Shown here: positions 58,411 to 64,000 of the stretch, one piece after another
How the letters are laid out: each line of letters opens with the position of its first letter
Position numbering within the stretch: the stretch's first letter is position 1
Assembly: GCA_036365515.1 (NCBI GenBank)
Contig: CM070874.1
Coordinates: 19,540,209-19,604,208, forward strand
Reading direction: 5' to 3'
Length of the DNA stretch: 64,000 nt
Origin: Torymus aiolomorphi
Lineage: Eukaryota > Arthropoda > Insecta > Hymenoptera > Torymidae
Translations under genes and position numbers: made by a program
The notes under the pieces: model-generated
Told to the model about the DNA's origin: nothing
The model's database searches: none
The model's input: only the letters and a program-made list of their open reading frames with translations

Positions 58411-60850
58411 ATGGAGGATGAAAAAAACTTCAATTCAATCAACCAGAGTTCTGGATCGGACATGAACTCAAATCCTGCAAAGGGTTTCTTCGAGAACATC
58501 AACATACAGTATGGAAAATATACTTCAAACCTCTTAAAAGAGTGGAACCACTTGAGTGACAACCTGGGCTAAGGTACATCGCAAAGGCTATTTCTTCTAA
58601 AATGCAGAAACGAGAACATCATCCCAAGAAATATAGCGAACATAAGTAAGAAATTTTCGAACGTATCTTTTCATAGTAATTCTTGTAAGAAGATGTTTAA
58701 CAGTTTGAATAGTTATTTTTCATACAAATTACTTAAGCTAGAGATACAAGATATCAACTTACATATTAATTTTATCACAAATAAACGCAACAAAATTAGA
58801 AATCTAATTGAAAATTCCAGTTTGGATCAAGTAGTTTTAAATACTTTTTTTCACTACTCGGAATCAAAATTCAAATCCTCGAGAAAAAAATATGATAGTT
58901 TACATTTCAAAAAATTCTCAGTTTTGCGACCAAAAGTTCACAATCCGGTAAATAAAAATCAATGGATAAAAAACCTCGGCGACACGGATATCCCGCCTGA
59001 GGTTATAGATGTTGTATCTTTAGGACCAAGCTTCAGTAACGTATCGAACATAACCAGAGACGATGTGTTTACTATTGTTAAGAATACGGAAAATTGTTTG
59101 CAATTCTTAGACGTAAACAACACGGTAAAAAATCTTTCACAAAAAAACTCAGTATAACAAAATCTTTTTTAAAAAATAATCCCAATATCTTTTTAACCAA
59201 AGCCGATAAAGGCAACGTAACAGTGTGTCTCAACAAATCAGACTACAACAACAAAATGTTAGAACTTCTTTCGGACAATAATACATATGAAAAAATAAAA
59301 AAGAATCCGTTAGATTCCTTGATAAAGGAAACCTCCAAAATTTTGAAATCCCTGAATACTAATGATTTCCTACATAAACGATTTCATAACAATCAATTAA
59401 CGTTGACAGACACGGTTTTAGCCAAATGTTACGGACTACCAAAAATACACAAAGAAGGTGCACCCTTACGACCGGTTATCTCTCTTGTTAATAGCCCCAC
59501 TTATATCTTAGCGAATATTATTTATAAACAATTAAAGAATTGCATAACACTTCCGCATTCTCATATCAATAACAGTTTTGAATTAAAAGACAAACTCAAA
59601 AATATTCAGTTAAATAGCGACTATGTATTACTTTCTTTAGACGTTAAATCTTTGTTTACAAACATCCCGGTAGATCTTGTGTGTGAGAGTATTGATAGGC
59701 GAGCACAATCGATCGTTCCGAATTGTACCATTCCGCTAGATGAAATTAAGAAATGCATACACTTGTTATATAACAATACTTGTTTCACTTTCAACAATGA
59801 ATATTATAGACAAATTTTTGGTACACCGATGGGTTCCCCGATTTCTCCGTTATTTGCTGACATTGTAATGGATGATTTAGAAAAGTCGTGTTTAGAGACA
59901 TTAAAAAACATACATAATTGCACCCTTCTTTTTTACTACCGATATGTAGATGATACAATTATTTGTGTAAAAAAAGAACACATAGAGGATGTCATTAACA
60001 CTTTCAATTTATATCATAAAAATCTACAGTTCACATATGAATTAGAACAAAATAATAGTATAAACTTTTTGGATATAACGATCATCAAAAAGAATAATAG
60101 ATTAATCACAAATTGGTTTCAAAAATCAACATCATCGGGGAGCGTAATCAACTTTTCTTCAAATCATCCAATACAGCAAAAGAAAAACATTATTTATAAC
60201 TAGTCGACCGAGCAATACTTTTGTCACACAAAAGATTCCATAAGAACAACTTGCGAAAAATCCAAAGGACATTACTAAACAATAATTACCCATGGGACTT
60301 TATCCAAAAAAACATCCGATACCGTAAAATATCTTTGAAACACAAACGCAAAAAAAACCAAGACAATTTTAAAATTCTTCCAAAAATGCAGCTACCATAT
60401 ATAAAGAATAATTATAAAAAATTATCGGCAATTTTGAAACAATACAATATTATTTCCATCCCGTTAGTAAAAAAGAGTCTTAACTCGATTATAAAATTAG
60501 GCAAGGATGTAACTAAAAAATGGGACCGAACTAACATTGTATACAAATTTACATGTAAAAATTGTCCGACGGCGTACATAGGAGAAACAAAAAGAACTCT
60601 AAAAAACCGAATCAATGAACACAGAAATAACAAAAACGAAGATTCGGTAGTTACCATGCACCAAAACTCGTTTAATCATCAATTTGATTGGGAGGGAGCG
60701 GTAATTCTGGATAATGAGAGCAATTATAAAAAAAGATTAATGTCCGAAATGATGCACATAAAATGTCATAACAATAACATAAATAAAAAAGAAGACATAT
60801 TCACTCTGAATAAGTCATATTTTCCGGTATTAAGGAAATTCAAATGCTAA
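58411..60850 (+). pseudogene. PLE4 protein: N-terminal region, RT, GIY-YIG nuclease
   Basis: ATG at 58411 follows the leader. The N-terminal part (to 59157) has one TAA at 58570 and is helical and Lys/Asn-rich. The RT frame 59094-60200 has KADKGNVTVCLNKSDY, CYGLPKIHKEGAPLRPVI, LSLDVKSLFTNIPVDL, GTPMGSPISPLFADI and YRYVDDTIICV. A one-base deletion near 60203 shifts to the last frame, with CKNCPTAYIGETKRTLKNRI. Three lesions in all; PLE3 shows the undamaged sequence at the third. Confidence 0.9.
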
Positions 60851-61126
60851 CGATCTGATGTTATTGTTTTGGATTCGCATCTATACTCGTTTCGCTGTCA
60901 GATATATAAGTGCGAATTGTACGGCTTATCCATCGCATTTCCGAAATCGAAAATTCGGCGAAATAATGTCGGTCGTTCGACTTGTTAACATGCGTTAACA
61001 TACACAACTTTTAAGAGGTAACATTACGTTTTACTATTTTTTGTTAAAAAATTAGAATATTTGACTGTTTGTTAAAAAATTAAAATATTTGACTTTGTAC
61101 AATTTGTTTCACAATAAAAAACTTTT

Positions 61127-61166
61127 AGCCTGAAGAGGTTGACACACCAGTCAACGAAACGTCGCT
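61127..61166 (+). ncRNA. Hammerhead ribozyme of PLE4
   Basis: Same motif as PLE3: AGC, CUGAAGA, stem II GUUGAC/GUCAAC, GAA, ACGUC, GCU. Cleavage after GUC at 61163 would place the new 5' end at the start of the repeated leader. Confidence 0.8.
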
Positions 61167-61327
61167 TTAAAAAAAACTTACATGAAATAAGGTGTTTTAT
61201 TTCATTCATGACCCCCGCCTGATCGAGAAAAGCATCACTTACACATATCAACCATGGAGGGTGAAAAAAATTTCAATTCATTTAAGTAAATAAATACACG
61301 GGGGTCTGGAACCCAAAAATAAATTAT

Positions 61328-61372
61328 TTCTCTCTCTCTCTCTCTCTTTCTCTCTGTCTCTCTCTCTCTCGA
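61328..61372. repeat. (CT)n microsatellite
   Basis: A CT run with a few interruptions sits at the 5' edge of the LINE fragment that follows. Confidence 0.9.
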
Positions 61373-62610
61373 TTATAAGGCCATTGATGCCAATGCTGTT
61401 ATCGATTATCTGAAAGGCCTGGACTGATCTGTGGTTGAGTCGGCTTCCCTCGATGAATGCGTCTATCAGTCCCACATTACCAGTGCAAATGACGTTCTTG
61501 CTGCTTTAAAAACCGTTACCACTGGGAAAAGAAGGAACCCGTGATTCACTGCTGAACATTGCAAATTGATTCAGGAACGGGATCGTCTGTACAGACGCTT
61601 CCGTAGATCGCGTTCAGGATTTGATCTGCTTTCTTATCGACAAGCCCGTGATCTTGCGCATCATTCGATCGAGGAAGCCAGAAATAACTACTAGCACGAA
61701 CGGTTAACATCAATGACTGATTCCAATGATATCTGGCGTGAGCTTGAGCACTTAGGTATAACAGGGCCTAGGAAAACACCAAAGTCGCTGTTCTCCATCG
61801 ATGAGCTTAATGCTCATTTTAGAAGTGTTTCTTATGATCCTGATACCCCATCTGTCGCTGAGTTTCTAGATATCCTAACACCATCTAACACTGCTGAGCG
61901 TATAGCGTTCGATGAGTTTCAGATCTCGGATGTCTATGCTGCTGTAAACCACTTTAGCACTCAGGTTAGAGCTCTTCCCTTTCTTGCACCTCTTATTTGC
62001 AAAATTTTTAACCAATCTCTGCGTGGGACTCGTTTACCGCAATTATAAAAGAAGTCAGTTGTAGTGACATTAAATAAAGCGAGTTCTCCCAATAGTCTCA
62101 GTGATTTCCGCCCTATATCTCTCTTGTGCTTTCTCTCCAAAGCCCTTGAGTGGTTGGTATACCAGCAAATCTCTGGTTATTTAGAATCCAGACTTCTTCT
62201 TAAACCTTTTCAGACTGGTTTTCATCCTAGCCATAGCACCCAGACAGCCCTACTCAAGCTTAGTGATGATCTTAAGATTGGCATTGATAAAAAACTAGTC
62301 ACCTTGCTGCTATTATCCGACTTCGGCAGGGCCTTCGATTCCGTATGCCATGTCAAGCTACTTAAAAAGCTACTCGAGCATGGTTTCTCTAAATCGGTTA
62401 TCAGCTGTATAGCGTCATATCTAGTTGATCGTCAGCAGATGGTCGTTAACAACAAAGGCAACTACTCATCTTATCTTAATCTTAATACTGAGTACCCTAA
62501 GGCTCTCTGTTGGATCCATTACTCTTTGCCATCTATGTCAACGACTTGCCTCTCTGTCTTGACCTGGGTGTCTCTCACATCATGTATGCAGATGATCTCC
62601 AAATAAGGTA
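61373..62610 (+). mobile_element. LINE fragment E: linker and first half of RT
   Basis: Before 61713 the plus strand reads a decayed post-endonuclease linker. From 61713 the motifs are IWRELEHLGITGPRKTPKSL, SLSDFRPISLLCFLSKALEW, TLLLLSDFGRAFDSVCHVKL and, frameshifted near 62500, MYADDLQIR at about 62580. The copy ends there, so both ends are missing. It is related to LINE D. Confidence 0.8.
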
Positions 62611-64000
62611 GTGGAACCAGTTCTCGATAGGTGCCCAGTTGTCGATATTTTTCCTTTTAATATCGATTTATGGTCATTTCTGACAACTTATTAGAAAAAA
62701 AAAGTTCTTATAGTAACTTAATATCATTCAATCTTATACTGTTAAATTGCGCGAGTTCAAATTACGCCTTCTATTAGAAAAAAATTAAATCATGAATCGA
62801 CCTCGCATTCGTCGCGATTTTCGTTGCTACCTTAACTTCGCGTTAGCAGAGGATATCGTTTGAATAAGCGATTTTACAAGAAAAAAAAAATGAATTTTTT
62901 GGCCACTTGAACTCATCCTACAATAACAATAGAAGGCTATTATGGCTAAACCCAAATAGCTAACATTTATTTTATTTATTTACTTTTTTATTGAGTTATC
63001 AGGAACTGCATCCAAAAAAGCGTGCCAAACGCAGTTCTCGTACTCTGAAATGTAACCGTAAATTCTCATTCGATTTTTAATTTATAATTAATTTAGCAGT
63101 TCTTATAATAAATTATTTCTAGAATTATTATTTTTTGATAGAATTTAAGTATTTTTGTCTGAATTTTTTTTTTTTTTTGAGCATGATGTTTATCATACGT
63201 TTAGGTTAGTTTTTCAACATATTTGTATTTATATTTGATAGTGTACAAAATATTTTTATGAAAACGAATATTCTATGTAATAAGATAAAAAATTTTATAT
63301 GCTTATAGGTAGTGCCTTTAGCTACAATTTACACACAATGAAAGTTGATTTTGATCCTCTCGTGTAAGAGATCTACAATATTATTTAGTTCATTGGATCC
63401 AAATATTTCCCACGCTAATGACACCTCAAGTTTTAAATCTATCAACGAGCAATTGAATTGTAGATCTCCTAAGCGAAGGGACCAAAATCAACTTCAAGAT
63501 GTGAAAATTGTAGCTACAGACTGTACCTATAAGTATACAATATTTTCAACTTTTGTTATTCGATAACTCAGTTATGGGCTGGGTAACTTTATCGCAGGAA
63601 ATATTGGCACCGCATGGACAAAATGATTTGATTCATATTTGATATTATTCCTTGTGACTATAATAGTTATGGTATGTACGTATTACTTTTCCAAATAAAA
63701 TTTATACTTAACCCTTTGCGGCACACATTTTTTAAAACGATATTTTTGGTCAAAATTTTACTGGGTTTGTAGATTTTCAAATTTTTATTTCAGATTCGTA
63801 ATTAGCGACCCCAAAAACCCCCTAGAAATACATTTTGATGTTTCTAAGTATAACAGCAATTCCAAAGCCGTTTTTTTATGAAAAAATTGCCATTTTCTTG
63901 CCCTTTTTGTTTATTATAAAAAAAATAGCAATATAAAAGTATAATTTAGTATTGGTATATGTTCATTGACATCTCAGACAGCTTCAAAAGCAAAAAACCC
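62611..64000. other. AT-rich non-coding end of the window
   Basis: No gene, repeat array or inverted repeat is recognisable. The short plus-strand frame at 63345-63566 has no domain. Confidence 0.5.

Larger units (their letters stand above)
58329..61285 (+). mobile_element. Penelope-like element 4 (PLE4), nearly full length
   Basis: It starts with aaaaaaacttacatgaaat, continues through a leader and the protein, and ends with 3' UTR, hammerhead motif and then a second copy of the leader up to shortly after the start codon (61168-61285). The partial terminal repeat (pLTR) is characteristic of Penelope-like elements. The element's 5' end lies a few bases from the position predicted for hammerhead cleavage in the 3' copy. 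Confidence 0.92.

Overview
This window is a repeat-rich stretch of an insect nuclear genome, most likely hymenopteran. The only host coding sequence I can support is one exon (18644-18822, minus strand) encoding 59 residues of a CBS module of the AMP-activated kinase gamma subunit. It has a clean AG acceptor and a GTAAGT donor. Almost everything else is transposable-element DNA, heavily nested and broken by stops and frameshifts. The hymenopteran guess rests only on the style of the Ty3/gypsy and Penelope-like proteins.

Layout. 1-2050: satellite array (about 153-bp unit). 2212-6303: BEL/Pao fragment on the minus strand with leader and 5' LTR. About 7337-16690: Ty1/copia element on the plus strand, interrupted by a CACTG-type MITE inside the protease, by a 2.6-kb inverted array of 457-bp units each carrying a hammerhead ribozyme, and by a 1.4-kb insertion in the reverse transcriptase. 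17508-18375: foldback element beside the AMPK-gamma exon. 19032-21446: LINE copy A. 21858-23370: another MITE and a decayed transposase. 23471-33450: Ty3/gypsy element carrying an OTU-like and a macro-like domain between RNase H and integrase, with two nested MITEs (TTAA and CA target duplications). 36441-45770: LINE copies on both strands. 45854-48240: Penelope-like element (PLE) 1, itself hit by a solo LTR. 48295-50376: env-like ORF remnant followed by a second LTR of the gypsy family. 50430-53790: unclassified DNA transposon interrupted by PLE 2. 54040-56830: second copia fragment with a nested insertion. 56880-61285: two PLE copies head to head. 61328-62610: LINE fragment. The rest is AT-rich DNA without genes.

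The most interesting system is the RNA one. Ten hammerhead motifs are visible. Six sit in the 457-bp units; their ends open at stem III and they have 7-nt loop-loop complementarity. Four are minimal motifs at the 3' ends of the four PLE copies. The 457-bp array is flanked by a 13-bp target-site duplication, so it looks like a mobile, ribozyme-processed (retrozyme-like) element. It may have been moved in trans by PLE or LINE machinery. The second is the gypsy element with putative deubiquitinase-like and ADP-ribose-binding-like domains. All calls were made by reading the sequence; no database search was run.
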